DNA from: Rhodoferax sp. U11-2br | GTDB lineage: Bacteria; Pseudomonadota; Gammaproteobacteria; Burkholderiales; Burkholderiaceae_C | Assembly: GCF_018619435.1 (NCBI RefSeq) | Contig: NZ_JAHFZF010000004.1 | Coordinates: 124,001-188,000, forward strand | Reading direction: 5' to 3' | DNA: 64,000 nucleotides | Shown here: positions 42,621 through 50,559 of the stretch, one piece after another | Layout of the letters: every line of letters starts with the position of its first letter | How positions within the stretch are numbered: position 1 is the stretch's first letter | Translations under genes and position numbers: made by a program | The notes under the pieces: generated by a model | What the model was told of the DNA's origin: nothing | The model's database searches: none | The model's input: the letters and a program-made list of their open reading frames with translations, nothing else

Positions 42621-43178
42621 TCAGGCTGATTCCATCCCCACCGCACCCCACAACCTCGCCCCCGACACCTCCAGATGTGTCAAATACACCCGCACTTCAA
42701 ACTCGAGCTGGTGGTACCGCGGCTCCATGTAATTGCAGAGTTGGTAAAACGCCTTGTCGTGCTGGCGCTCCTTGAGGTGAGCCAGTTCGTGCACGCTGAT
42801 CATTTTCAGGAACTCTTCGGGCGCTTGTTTGAACAGGCTGGCCACGCGGATTTCGCGTTTGGCTTTGAGTTTGTTGCCTTGCACCCGGCTGATGGTGGTG
42901 TGGGTGCCCAGCGCGTGTTGCACCACCTGTAACTTGGCGTCAAACGCCACTTTGGCCAGCGGCTCGGCGCCACGCAGGTGCTCGGATTTGAGCGCCTGCA
43001 CATAGTCAAACAGTGCCTTGTCGGTGCGCACCGTGTGGCCTTGCGGGTATTTTTTGAGCAGCCAGTCGGCCACGCGGTCTTGTTGCAGCAGTTGCTCGAC
43101 CTGCGCGAGCGTCTCCAGCGGGTAACCCTGCAGGTAGCGCAGGGGCCGTGCGCTACCTGGGTTCACTATCGTAGGCAT
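42621..43178 (-). CDS. YgjP-like zinc metallopeptidase (M48/DUF45)
   Basis: A 185-residue protein with the zinc-binding helix HELAHLKERQHDKAF (residues 130-144), in which His130, His134 and His140 are the expected ligands: the H-E-L-x-H-x5-H form of the YgjP/WLM group. No signal peptide, so cytoplasmic. Substrate unknown; an E. coli relative sits near DNA-modification genes. ATG 43178 directly abuts an interspersed repeat, so its upstream region, and probably its ribosome site, was altered by the insertion. Next gene upstream on the same strand is lysS. Confidence 0.82.
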   Translation of the reverse strand: MPTIVNPGSARPLRYLQGYPLETLAQVEQLLQQDRVADWLLKKYPQGHTVRTDKALFDYVQALKSEHLRGAEPLAKVAFDAKLQVVQHALGTHTTISRVQGNKLKAKREIRVASLFKQAPEEFLKMISVHELAHLKERQHDKAFYQLCNYMEPRYHQLEFEVRVYLTHLEVSGARLWGAVGMESA

Positions 43179-43220
43179 AGCTATCAGCCCTTGATTTATA
43201 AGGGCTAGAAGCCAATTTTT
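43177..43220 (+). repeat. Interspersed palindromic repeat, copy 8
   Basis: ATAGCTATCA, GCCCTTGATTTATAAGGGC, TAGAAGCCAATTTTT. Fills the gap between the lysS stop and the ygjP-like start codon. Confidence 0.85.
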
Positions 43221-43221
43221 C

Positions 43222-44784
43222 TTAAACTTCTCGGCGCAGGGCCGGGAACAGGATCACGTCGCGGATGCTGCTGCTGTCGGTCAGCAACATCATCAGCCGG
43301 TCTAAGCCCACACCGCAGCCGCCGGTGGGTGGCATGCCGTATTCCAGGGCGCGGATGAAGTCGTGGTCGTAATACATGGCTTCGTCGTCGCCACTGTCTT
43401 TGGCAGCCACCTGGGCCTGGAAGCGGGCGGCCTGTTCTTCGGCGTCGTTCAATTCGGAAAAGCCGTTGCCGAACTCGCGCCCGGTGATGTAGAGCTCAAA
43501 CCGCTCGGTTACTTCGGGGCGGCTGTCGTTGGCGCGGGCCAGCGGGCTGATTTCGGTCGGGTGCTCCATGATGAAGGTCGGCTGCCAGAGCTTTTCTTCC
43601 ACGGTTTCCTCGAAATACAGCACCTGCAAGCTCGGCAGGCTGCGGGTCGAGATGTGGTGTTTGGCCTCGGTGATGCCGAGTTTGGGCAACACCGAGCGCA
43701 GCCAGTGGGCGCTATCGACTTTCAGGCCCGAGCCGTCGGCGAGCATCTGCCCGGCTTCGGTGTATTTGCAGATGGCTTCATGAATGGTCAGGCGCTCAAA
43801 CGGCTGTTCCAGGTCCACGGGTTTGCCGGCGTAGCTCAGTTGCAGCGTGCCCAGGGCGCGTTGGGCGGCGTCGCGGATCAGCGCTTCGGTGAAAGTCATC
43901 AGGTCCTGGTAGTCCCAGTACGCCGCGTAGAACTCCATCATGGTGAACTCGGGGTTGTGGCGCACGCTGATGCCTTCGTTGCGGAAGCTGCGGTTGATCT
44001 CGAACACGCGATCAAAACCACCCACGATCAGGCGCTTGAGGTAGAGCTCGGGCGCAATGCGCAAAAACATCTGCTGGTCCAGCGCGTTGTGGTGGGTGGT
44101 GAAGGGTTTGGCGTTGGCACCGCCGGGGATCGGGTGCAGCATCGGGGTTTCGACTTCCAGAAAGTCGTGTGCCACCATGAACTCACGGATGCCGCTCACG
44201 GCCTTGCTGCGCGCCACAAAACGCTTGCGCGTGTCTTCGTCGGTCATCAGGTCGACATAACGCTGGCGGTACTTGACCTCTTGGTCGGCCATGCCGTGGA
44301 ACTTGTCGGGCATCGGGCGCAGGCTTTTGGTCAGCAGGCGGATTTGAGTGGCATGGATCGACAACTCGCCGGTTTTGGTCTTGAACACGAGGCCTTCAGC
44401 GGCCACGATGTCGCCCAGGTCCCAGTGTTTAAAGGCGGCGTAAATCTCTTCACCGACATCGTCACGCTTGATGTAGACCTGGATGCGCCCGGTGCTGTCT
44501 TGCAAGGTGGCAAAACTGGCCTTGCCCATGACCCGCTTGAGCATCATGCGGCCCGCGATCTTGGCGGTGGTGGCTTGCTCGACCAGCGCTTCAGGCGTTT
44601 GCTCGGCGTGTGTGGCAAACAGGTCGGCGGCGTGGTTGGCCGGTTTGAAATCGTTCGGGAAAGCCACGCCTTTGCCTTCAGCCTGCGCCTGGCGCAGTGC
44701 CTTGAGCTTGTCGCGCCGCTCGGCCATGAGCTGGTTCTCGTCCTGGGGGGCTGGGCTGGGGGCGGCGGTGATGGGTTCAGACAT
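43222..44784 (-). CDS. lysS: Lysyl-tRNA synthetase, class II
   Basis: Charges tRNA-Lys. 520 residues: OB-fold anticodon-binding domain (about 70-175, [19 protein letters not shown]) and class II catalytic domain. Motif 1 lies in [16 protein letters not shown], motif 2 in [22 protein letters not shown], and motif 3 is [15 protein letters not shown] at the C-terminus. Start ATG 44784 gives the usual N-terminus; the in-frame start 3 codons upstream is less likely. Divergent from yggT. Confidence 0.97.
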   Translation of the reverse strand: MSEPITAAPSPAPQDENQLMAERRDKLKALRQAQAEGKGVAFPNDFKPANHAADLFATHAEQTPEALVEQATTAKIAGRMMLKRVMGKASFATLQDSTGRIQVYIKRDDVGEEIYAAFKHWDLGDIVAAEGLVFKTKTGELSIHATQIRLLTKSLRPMPDKFHGMADQEVKYRQRYVDLMTDEDTRKRFVARSKAVSGIREFMVAHDFLEVETPMLHPIPGGANAKPFTTHHNALDQQMFLRIAPELYLKRLIVGGFDRVFEINRSFRNEGISVRHNPEFTMMEFYAAYWDYQDLMTFTEALIRDAAQRALGTLQLSYAGKPVDLEQPFERLTIHEAICKYTEAGQMLADGSGLKVDSAHWLRSVLPKLGITEAKHHISTRSLPSLQVLYFEETVEEKLWQPTFIMEHPTEISPLARANDSRPEVTERFELYITGREFGNGFSELNDAEEQAARFQAQVAAKDSGDDEAMYYDHDFIRALEYGMPPTGGCGVGLDRLMMLLTDSSSIRDVILFPALRREV

Positions 44785-44921
44785 GTGCGTCAATCAAGAG
44801 TGGGTGGCGGCCAGGTGGGCAAAAGCCCGCACGCGGGTTGGAGACAAGGCAAAGCTGCGTATTTTAAAGTGCCGCGCTGTCGCTATGATGCAGCGCACCT
44901 GACTTGCTTTGTTTTGACACC

Positions 44922-45488
44922 ATGCTGTACCAAATTTTTACCCTGCTGCTTGAGGTTGTTGTTGGTTTGCTCAGCGGCGCCTGCCTGCTGCGTCTGTACA
45001 TGCAGTACCTGCGGATTCCGATGTCGACGCGCTCGGGCAACCCGCTCGGACGTTTTGTGTTTGCACTGACCGACTGGATCGTGCTGCCGCTGCGCAAGGT
45101 GATTCCGTCGGTGGGTGCACTCGACACCGCCAGCCTGGTGGCGGCTTTCCTGCTGCAGTTGGCTGAATTTGGCCTGTTGTGGCTGCTGGCGGGTGCGGCC
45201 GGTGGTTTGTTTGCGGTGCCGATCCTGGCGCTGTTTGGTTTGCTGCGGATGACGGTGTCGGCGATGACCGGCGCGGTGATTGTGTATGCGGTCTTGTCCT
45301 GGGTGCAGACCAATTCAGTGATCGCCGATGTGCTGGAGCGCTTGGTGAGCCCCTTGCTGGTGCCAATCCGGCGCGTTTTGCCGCTGATTGGTGGGGTGGA
45401 TTTGTCGCCGCTGGCGCTGCTGGTGATTTTGCAGATTTTGGCCATTGTGCTGGGTAACCTGCAGGCAGCGGCTTTACTGGCGTTTTGA
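44922..45488 (+). CDS. yggT: YggT family membrane protein
   Basis: A 188-residue inner-membrane protein with two YggT repeats, each with two hydrophobic helices around an amphipathic stretch: LGRFVFALTDWIVLPLRKVIP (first) and VLERLVSPLLVPIRRVLP (second). The family is linked to osmotic/ion homeostasis and cell-division sites, without a defined mechanism. ATG 44922 begins MLYQIFTLLLE. Its 3' end overlaps the 3' end of the convergent TfoX-like gene by 15 bp. Confidence 0.87.
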   Translation: MLYQIFTLLLEVVVGLLSGACLLRLYMQYLRIPMSTRSGNPLGRFVFALTDWIVLPLRKVIPSVGALDTASLVAAFLLQLAEFGLLWLLAGAAGGLFAVPILALFGLLRMTVSAMTGAVIVYAVLSWVQTNSVIADVLERLVSPLLVPIRRVLPLIGGVDLSPLALLVILQILAIVLGNLQAAALLAF

Positions 45489-45830
45489 CGGGGCGCTGCC
45501 CTTGGCTTTTTTTGCAGCTTGGGGTTTGGGGGCCGGTGTCTCCAACTCGGTCAGCCGGATCAGCTGGGTGATCCAGGGGCGGTCGTCCAACGCATCCTCA
45601 ATGAGAAACCAGGGTTTGGCACCGGGAAAGGGGTGAGCCTCCACCGGGTTGCCAATCCACACCCACCCGGCCTCGGTGGGTTTGACAAACAGCTGGTTGT
45701 CACACACCAGCGCCACCACCTTGCCACAGCAGTAGATGGCGTATTCACCAAACATCTTGCGAGAGGACACCGGCCCGGCGCCGCTGACCTGGTCACAGAC
45801 GTAGTCCGCGAAGGATGCGTCTGAGGCCAT
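45474..45830 (-). CDS. TfoX N-terminal domain protein
   Basis: A 118-residue protein equivalent to the N-terminal domain of TfoX/Sxy: SSRKMFGEYAIYCCGKVVALVCDNQLFVK near residues 22-50, then GAKPWFLIEDALDD. The C-terminal domain of competence regulators is missing, replaced by a Lys/Ala/Pro-rich tail. Stand-alone TfoX_N proteins are common and not shown to control competence. Ends within the yggT 3' end. Confidence 0.83.
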   Translation of the reverse strand: MASDASFADYVCDQVSGAGPVSSRKMFGEYAIYCCGKVVALVCDNQLFVKPTEAGWVWIGNPVEAHPFPGAKPWFLIEDALDDRPWITQLIRLTELETPAPKPQAAKKAKGSAPSKRQ

Positions 45831-45856
45831 GTTTGCCGGGGTGAAAGAGGGCTGGT

Positions 45857-46729
45857 TTAACCGACCGCGTCGGCGCTTTGGCGGGTCAGCATGGCCAGCG
45901 TGTTGGCAATGGTGGCGCGCAGCTCGCGGCGGTCACAGATCAGGTCCACCGCGCCCTTGGTTTGCAGGAACTCGGCGCGCTGGAAACCTTCGGGCAGCTT
46001 CACGCGCACCGTCGACTCGATCACGCGCGGACCGGCAAAACCGATCAGCGCCTTGGGTTCGGCCATCACCACGTCGCCAAGGAAGGCAAACCCGGCGCTC
46101 ACCCCACCCATGGTCGGGTCGGTCAACACACTGATGTAGGGTAGGCCTTTTTTGGCCAGATGGGTCAGCGACGCGTTGGTCTTGGCCATCTGCATCAGCG
46201 AAAGCAAACCCTCTTGCATGCGCGCACCACCAGTGGCGGTGAAACACACAAACGGCACCTTCTGGTCGATGGCGGCTTGCACACCGCGGGCAAAACGCTC
46301 ACCCACCACGCTGCCCATGCTGCCGCCCATGAATTCAAATTCAAAACACGCTGCCACCAGGCCAATGCCCAGAACGCTGCCACCCATGACCACCAGCGCA
46401 TCGGTTTCGCCGGTGTTTTCCAGCGCTTCTTTCAGGCGCTCGGGGTATTTGCGGCTGTCCTTGAACTTGAGGGCGTCCACGGGCAAGACTTCCTGGCCAA
46501 TCTCGTAACGGCCTTCGTTGTCCAGGAAGAAGTTGAGCCGGGCGCGTGCGCCAATGCGGTGGTGGTGGCTGCAGGTCGGGCAGACGTTCTGGTTTTGCTC
46601 CAGATCGGTCTTGTAGAGCACGGTTTCACAGGCCGGGCATTTGATCCACAGGCCCTCGGGCACGGCACGCCGGTCTTTGGGATCGGTTTGCTGGATTTTG
46701 GGGGGAAGCAGTTTTTCAAGCCAACTCAT
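45857..46729 (-). CDS. accD: Acetyl-CoA carboxylase carboxyltransferase beta subunit
   Basis: Makes malonyl-CoA with AccA, AccB and AccC, the entry step for the fab cluster at 6-12 kb. 290 residues with the N-terminal zinc ribbon ([12 protein letters not shown] and [11 protein letters not shown], about residues 25-55) and the crotonase-like core with [17 protein letters not shown] and [11 protein letters not shown]. Start ATG 46729 ([10 protein letters not shown]) is the conserved N-terminus. Follows trpA by 75 bp in the trpF-trpB-trpA-accD order common in beta-proteobacteria. Confidence 0.96.
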   Translation of the reverse strand: MSWLEKLLPPKIQQTDPKDRRAVPEGLWIKCPACETVLYKTDLEQNQNVCPTCSHHHRIGARARLNFFLDNEGRYEIGQEVLPVDALKFKDSRKYPERLKEALENTGETDALVVMGGSVLGIGLVAACFEFEFMGGSMGSVVGERFARGVQAAIDQKVPFVCFTATGGARMQEGLLSLMQMAKTNASLTHLAKKGLPYISVLTDPTMGGVSAGFAFLGDVVMAEPKALIGFAGPRVIESTVRVKLPEGFQRAEFLQTKGAVDLICDRRELRATIANTLAMLTRQSADAVG

Positions 46730-46804
46730 GCTTTTTTCCTTCTGGATCAGGGACCCGGCGCGCCGCAGGGCGCTCACCGGTCCGGTAAAAGTGTCAAGGG
46801 CGGA

Positions 46805-47626
46805 TTATGAATCCAACGCGTTGCGAACACCACGCAGGAAGTTTTGCGCGGTGCTGGCCACCTGATCACGCGGCTGATTGTCGATCAGTTGGATGATCTT
46901 GCTGCCAATCACCACCGCGTCGGCCACCTTGCCGATCGCTTGCGCGGTGGCCGCATCGCGGATGCCAAAACCCACACCGACGGGCACGTTCACAAACTGG
47001 CGGATACGCGGCAACATGGCTTCAACCGCATCGGTATCGAGCGTGCCCGAGCCGGTCACGCCTTTGAGCGACACGTAGTAGACATAACCGCTGGCGATGC
47101 GCGCCACCTGGGCCATGCGTTCATCTGTGCTGGTGGGCGCCAGCAGGAAGATCAGGTCCATCTCGTGCGCTTTGAGTTCGGCCGCGAATTCTTCACACTC
47201 TTCAGGCGGGTAGTCGACGATCAGCATACCGTCCACCCCGGCGGCAGATGCGTCCTGCACAAAAGCGCTGTAGTTGGCGCCGCTGGCGTGTTTTTGGTTG
47301 TAACGCTCCACCGGGTTGGCGTAACCCATCAACACCACTGGCGTGGTCTGATTTTGAGAGCGGAAGACCCGCACCATGTCGAGCACCTGGGCCAGGCCAA
47401 TGCCAAAAGCCAGGGCTTTGTCACCGGCCTTCTGGATCACTGGGCCGTCGGCGCTGGGGTCGGAAAACGGCACACCGAGTTCAATCACGTCAGCACCGCC
47501 TGCGACCATGGCATGCATGAGTTCGGGGGTGACATCGGCATAGGGGAAACCGGCGGTGACAAACGGAATCAGCGCCTTGCGGCCTTGTGCTTGGAGTTGG
47601 CTGAAGGTGGCGGCGATGCGGCTCAT
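46805..47626 (-). CDS. trpA: Tryptophan synthase alpha subunit
   Basis: Cleaves indole-3-glycerol phosphate to indole and glyceraldehyde 3-phosphate. 273 residues, TIM barrel; the catalytic Glu and Asp are in [18 protein letters not shown] (about residues 46-63), with the phosphate-binding GVGFGIRD near residue 217. Its ATG overlaps the trpB stop (ATGA), so the two subunits are translationally coupled. Confidence 0.97.
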   Translation of the reverse strand: MSRIAATFSQLQAQGRKALIPFVTAGFPYADVTPELMHAMVAGGADVIELGVPFSDPSADGPVIQKAGDKALAFGIGLAQVLDMVRVFRSQNQTTPVVLMGYANPVERYNQKHASGANYSAFVQDASAAGVDGMLIVDYPPEECEEFAAELKAHEMDLIFLLAPTSTDERMAQVARIASGYVYYVSLKGVTGSGTLDTDAVEAMLPRIRQFVNVPVGVGFGIRDAATAQAIGKVADAVVIGSKIIQLIDNQPRDQVASTAQNFLRGVRNALDS

Positions 47627-48948
47627 TGCGAAACTCCTGAATCTGTAGCTGTCTGTCCTTTACCAACAAGGGCTACCGGCACATTGGACGTATTGCCCTT
47701 GACCGATTGACCTTGGCAGCTGGGGCGGCAGAAGAAGTCGGCGCCCGACAGGTCGGCCACGGTGCCGATGTCCTTGTCACCACGGCCAGAGAGGTTGACC
47801 AGAATCGATTGGTCCGCTCGCATGGTTTTGGCCAGTTTCATCGCGTAAGCCACCGCGTGGCTGGATTCGAGCGCGGGGATGATGCCCTCGGTGCGGCACA
47901 GGTAGTGGAAGGCGTCCAGCGCCTCGGTGTCGGTGATGCCGACATATTTGGCGCGACCGATGTCGTTCAAGAACGCGTGTTCGGGGCCGACGCCAGGGTA
48001 GTCCAGCCCGGCGCTGATGCTGTGGGTCTCGGTCACCTGGCCGTTATCGTCCTGCAGCACATAGGTGCGGTTGCCGTGCAACACACCTGGGCTGCCGCGC
48101 TGAATGGATGCAGAGTGTTTGCCACTGTCCATGCCCGCACCAGCCGCTTCTACACCGATCAGGCGGGTGCCTTCAAACTCGATGTAGGGGTAGAAGATGC
48201 CCATGGCATTCGACCCACCGCCAACGCAGGCCACCACCACATCGGGCTGGGCGCTGCTGCAACCAGCGGCTTGCAACATCTCGGGCATCTGCACCAGGCA
48301 TTCCTGGCCAATCACACTCTGGAAATCGCGCACCATCATCGGATACGGGTGTGGCCCGGCCACGGTGCCGATGATGTAGAAGGTGTTGTCCACATTGGCG
48401 ACCCAGTCGCGCATGGCTTCATTCAAGGCGTCTTTGAGCGTTTTGCTACCCGACTCGACCGGCACCACAGTGGCACCGAGCAGCTTCATGCGGTAGACAT
48501 TGGGGCTTTGGCGTTTGACGTCTTCGCTGCCCATGTAAACCACACATTCCAGTCCGTAACGCGCGCAGATGGTGGCGGTGGCCACGCCATGTTGGCCAGC
48601 ACCGGTCTCAGCAATCACGCGCGGTTTGCCCATGCGTTTGGCCAGCATCGCCTGGCCGATGGTGTTGTTGATCTTGTGCGCGCCGGTGTGGTTGAGGTCT
48701 TCGCGCTTGAGGAAGATCTGGGCGCCACCGACCTCACGGCTCATGCGCGCGGCGTGGTAGATGGGGGAAGGGCGTCCCACAAAGTGCGCCAACTCGGACT
48801 CAAATTCAGCGATAAAGGCCGGGTCGAACTGGTACTTCGCGTAGGCGTCTTTGAGCTCGTTGACCGCGTGGGTCAGGGTCTCGGAGATGAAGCTGCCGCC
48901 ATAAATGCCAAAGTGGCCCCGGGCGTCGGGTTGTTGGTAGTCAGACAT
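47623..48948 (-). CDS. trpB: Tryptophan synthase beta subunit, extended C-terminus
   Basis: PLP enzyme joining indole and serine to tryptophan. 441 residues. The PLP lysine lies in [11 protein letters not shown] near residue 93; [10 protein letters not shown] binds the cofactor phosphate; [13 protein letters not shown] marks the normal C-terminal end. Beyond it the chain continues for about 45 residues, the last 22 or so coded by a degenerate interspersed repeat (47644-47682), to a stop that overlaps trpA. The tail is Gly/Thr/Ser-rich and unlike typical TrpB ends. Confidence 0.95.
   Translation of the reverse strand: MSDYQQPDARGHFGIYGGSFISETLTHAVNELKDAYAKYQFDPAFIAEFESELAHFVGRPSPIYHAARMSREVGGAQIFLKREDLNHTGAHKINNTIGQAMLAKRMGKPRVIAETGAGQHGVATATICARYGLECVVYMGSEDVKRQSPNVYRMKLLGATVVPVESGSKTLKDALNEAMRDWVANVDNTFYIIGTVAGPHPYPMMVRDFQSVIGQECLVQMPEMLQAAGCSSAQPDVVVACVGGGSNAMGIFYPYIEFEGTRLIGVEAAGAGMDSGKHSASIQRGSPGVLHGNRTYVLQDDNGQVTETHSISAGLDYPGVGPEHAFLNDIGRAKYVGITDTEALDAFHYLCRTEGIIPALESSHAVAYAMKLAKTMRADQSILVNLSGRGDKDIGTVADLSGADFFCRPSCQGQSVKGNTSNVPVALVGKGQTATDSGVSQ
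47644..47682 (+). repeat. Degenerate interspersed repeat in trpB 3' end, copy 9
   Basis: GTAGCTGTCT, GTCCTTTACCAACAAGGGC, TACCGGCACATT. Same order of elements as the family; it lies wholly in the trpB frame, antisense to the gene. Confidence 0.6.
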
Positions 48949-48961
48949 GATGATGGTATAG

Positions 48962-49009
48962 ATTTGATAGCCATCAGCCCTTGATCTATAAGGGCTGGAG
49001 GCTTATTTG
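48962..49009 (+). repeat. Interspersed palindromic repeat, copy 10
   Basis: TTTGATAGCCATCA, GCCCTTGATCTATAAGGGC, TGGAGGCTTATTTG. Fills the trpF-trpB gap; its right end includes the TAA stop of trpF. Confidence 0.85.
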
Positions 49010-49725
49010 TTACACAGAAACTGGTCAGCTTGGCGAACCGCAGTCACAAACTCGGACATGCGCTCTGCATCCTTGATGCCTTTGTGCCCGGGCACCTCAA
49101 TGCCCGAGCTGACATCCACCGCCAGCGATTTACAACGCGGGCGCAGTTCTCTGATGCCATCGATCACGTTGGCAGCGGTCAGCCCACCACTCAAGACGAG
49201 GTGAGCGTCGACGTTTGGAGGAAGCAGTGACCAAGTGAATGTTTGCCCGCCACCGCCGAACCCGTCAATGTGCGCGTCCAGCAAAATGGCTTGAGCCTGT
49301 GAATAATCTTGGGCGAATTTTAGAAGATCAAAGCCACGCCCGGCTTCACCCAGCGGAATACGGGCTGCACGCAGGTAGGGACGTTGCTCGGGGCCACAGG
49401 CATCTTGGCAGACCTGCGGCGACTCATCGCCATGAAACTGGGCGATAGCCCCCGCCACTGCTGAACAAGCTGCTCTGATTTTTGAGGTATCTTCGTTGAC
49501 AAACAGCAGCACCGGCGTGACAAAAGGCGGCAGGCGACGCGCCAGCTCGGCAGCACGCTCCAGCGGCACATAACGCGGGCTTTTGGCATACAGCACAAAA
49601 CCGACCGCGTCCGCACCCGCTGCCACGGCCGCGTCCACATCCCGCTCCCGCGTGAAACCACACATCTTGATGCGGGTGCGGCTGGCGGGGGAGACAAGCT
49701 GAGCTGAAGGTGACGTGGTGATCAT
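49003..49725 (-). CDS. trpF: Phosphoribosylanthranilate isomerase
   Basis: Third step from chorismate to tryptophan. 240 residues, TIM barrel; KMCGFTRERDVDAA carries the catalytic Cys (about residue 22), LLDAHIDGFGGGGQTF has the acid-base Asp region, and LSGGLTAANV is the phosphate loop. About 15 residues precede the usual start. ATG 49725 overlaps the truA stop by one base (TTG 49728 also in frame). The end, FLCNK, and its stop are set by a repeat insertion. Confidence 0.94.
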   Translation of the reverse strand: MITTSPSAQLVSPASRTRIKMCGFTRERDVDAAVAAGADAVGFVLYAKSPRYVPLERAAELARRLPPFVTPVLLFVNEDTSKIRAACSAVAGAIAQFHGDESPQVCQDACGPEQRPYLRAARIPLGEAGRGFDLLKFAQDYSQAQAILLDAHIDGFGGGGQTFTWSLLPPNVDAHLVLSGGLTAANVIDGIRELRPRCKSLAVDVSSGIEVPGHKGIKDAERMSEFVTAVRQADQFLCNK

Positions 49726-50516
49726 CAAAGTGCTCCTGGCAGGCCGTCTAACAGGGTGGGGTGTTCTGGCAGACCCCAGCGCGCCTCGTAACGCGGGCCC
49801 ACAAAATACAGGCCATAGGGGGAAAACGTGGGGGCGGCGGCGTCGCGGTCCCGCGCGGCCAGCACCTCCAAGATCCAGTCGGGCTCCTTGCGACCATCGC
49901 CGATCAAAATCAAACAGCCCATCAGGTTGCGGATCATGTGGTGCAAAAAGGCATTGGCCTCAAACTCAAAACGCCAATAGGCACCACGGCGGCTGATGTC
50001 TATACGCATCAGGGTTTTGACCGGTGACAAGGCCTGGCAGGCGCTGGCGCGAAACGAGCTGAAGTCGTGTTCACCCAACAGGTGTTGCGCGGCTTGCTGC
50101 ATACGCTCCAGGTTCAAAGGGCGGTAAACCCAGCCGACGCGGCCCTGGTCGATGCTGGGGCGCACCGGTGAGTCCAGCACCACATAGGCGTAACGCCGTG
50201 AACTCGCGCTGGCGCGGCAATGGAATTCTGGCGGAACCTCTTTGGCCCATTGCACCGCGATGTCGTGCGGCAACAAGGCATTGGGGCCGCGCACCCAGTT
50301 GGCTTCGGGCCGTTGTGCCGGTGTGTCGAAATGGATCACCTGCATCAGGCCATGGACACCGGCATCGGTGCGGCCCGCGCACAGGGTTGACACCCGCTGG
50401 CCGGTGAATTCGCTCAAAGCCTTTTCGAGCTTGTCCTGTACCGTCTGGCCGGAAGACTGGCTTTGCCAGCCCTGGTAGGCCAGCCCGTTATAGCTGATGC
50501 CCAGCGCCAGCCGCAT
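49725..50516 (-). CDS. truA: tRNA pseudouridine(38-40) synthase TruA
   Basis: Modifies the anticodon arm of many tRNAs. 263 residues. The catalytic aspartate is Asp51 in CAGRTDAGVHG; NAFLHHMIRNLMG and the final GLYF motif are conserved. ATG 50516 begins MRLALGISYNG; the longer in-frame start at 50618 runs into the fimV terminus. Coupled with trpF. Confidence 0.95.
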   Translation of the reverse strand: MRLALGISYNGLAYQGWQSQSSGQTVQDKLEKALSEFTGQRVSTLCAGRTDAGVHGLMQVIHFDTPAQRPEANWVRGPNALLPHDIAVQWAKEVPPEFHCRASASSRRYAYVVLDSPVRPSIDQGRVGWVYRPLNLERMQQAAQHLLGEHDFSSFRASACQALSPVKTLMRIDISRRGAYWRFEFEANAFLHHMIRNLMGCLILIGDGRKEPDWILEVLAARDRDAAAPTFSPYGLYFVGPRYEARWGLPEHPTLLDGLPGAL

Positions 50517-50559
50517 CAGATCACCCCCTTGATATTCTGGGCCGGAAAACCGACCGAAC

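Noticed and set aside
43363-45069. 568-codon plus-strand frame opposite lysS
   Set aside because: Antisense shadow; the lysS class II motifs on minus are complete.
47707-48984. 425-codon plus-strand frame opposite trpB
   Set aside because: Antisense shadow in a GC-rich gene; no homology signal.
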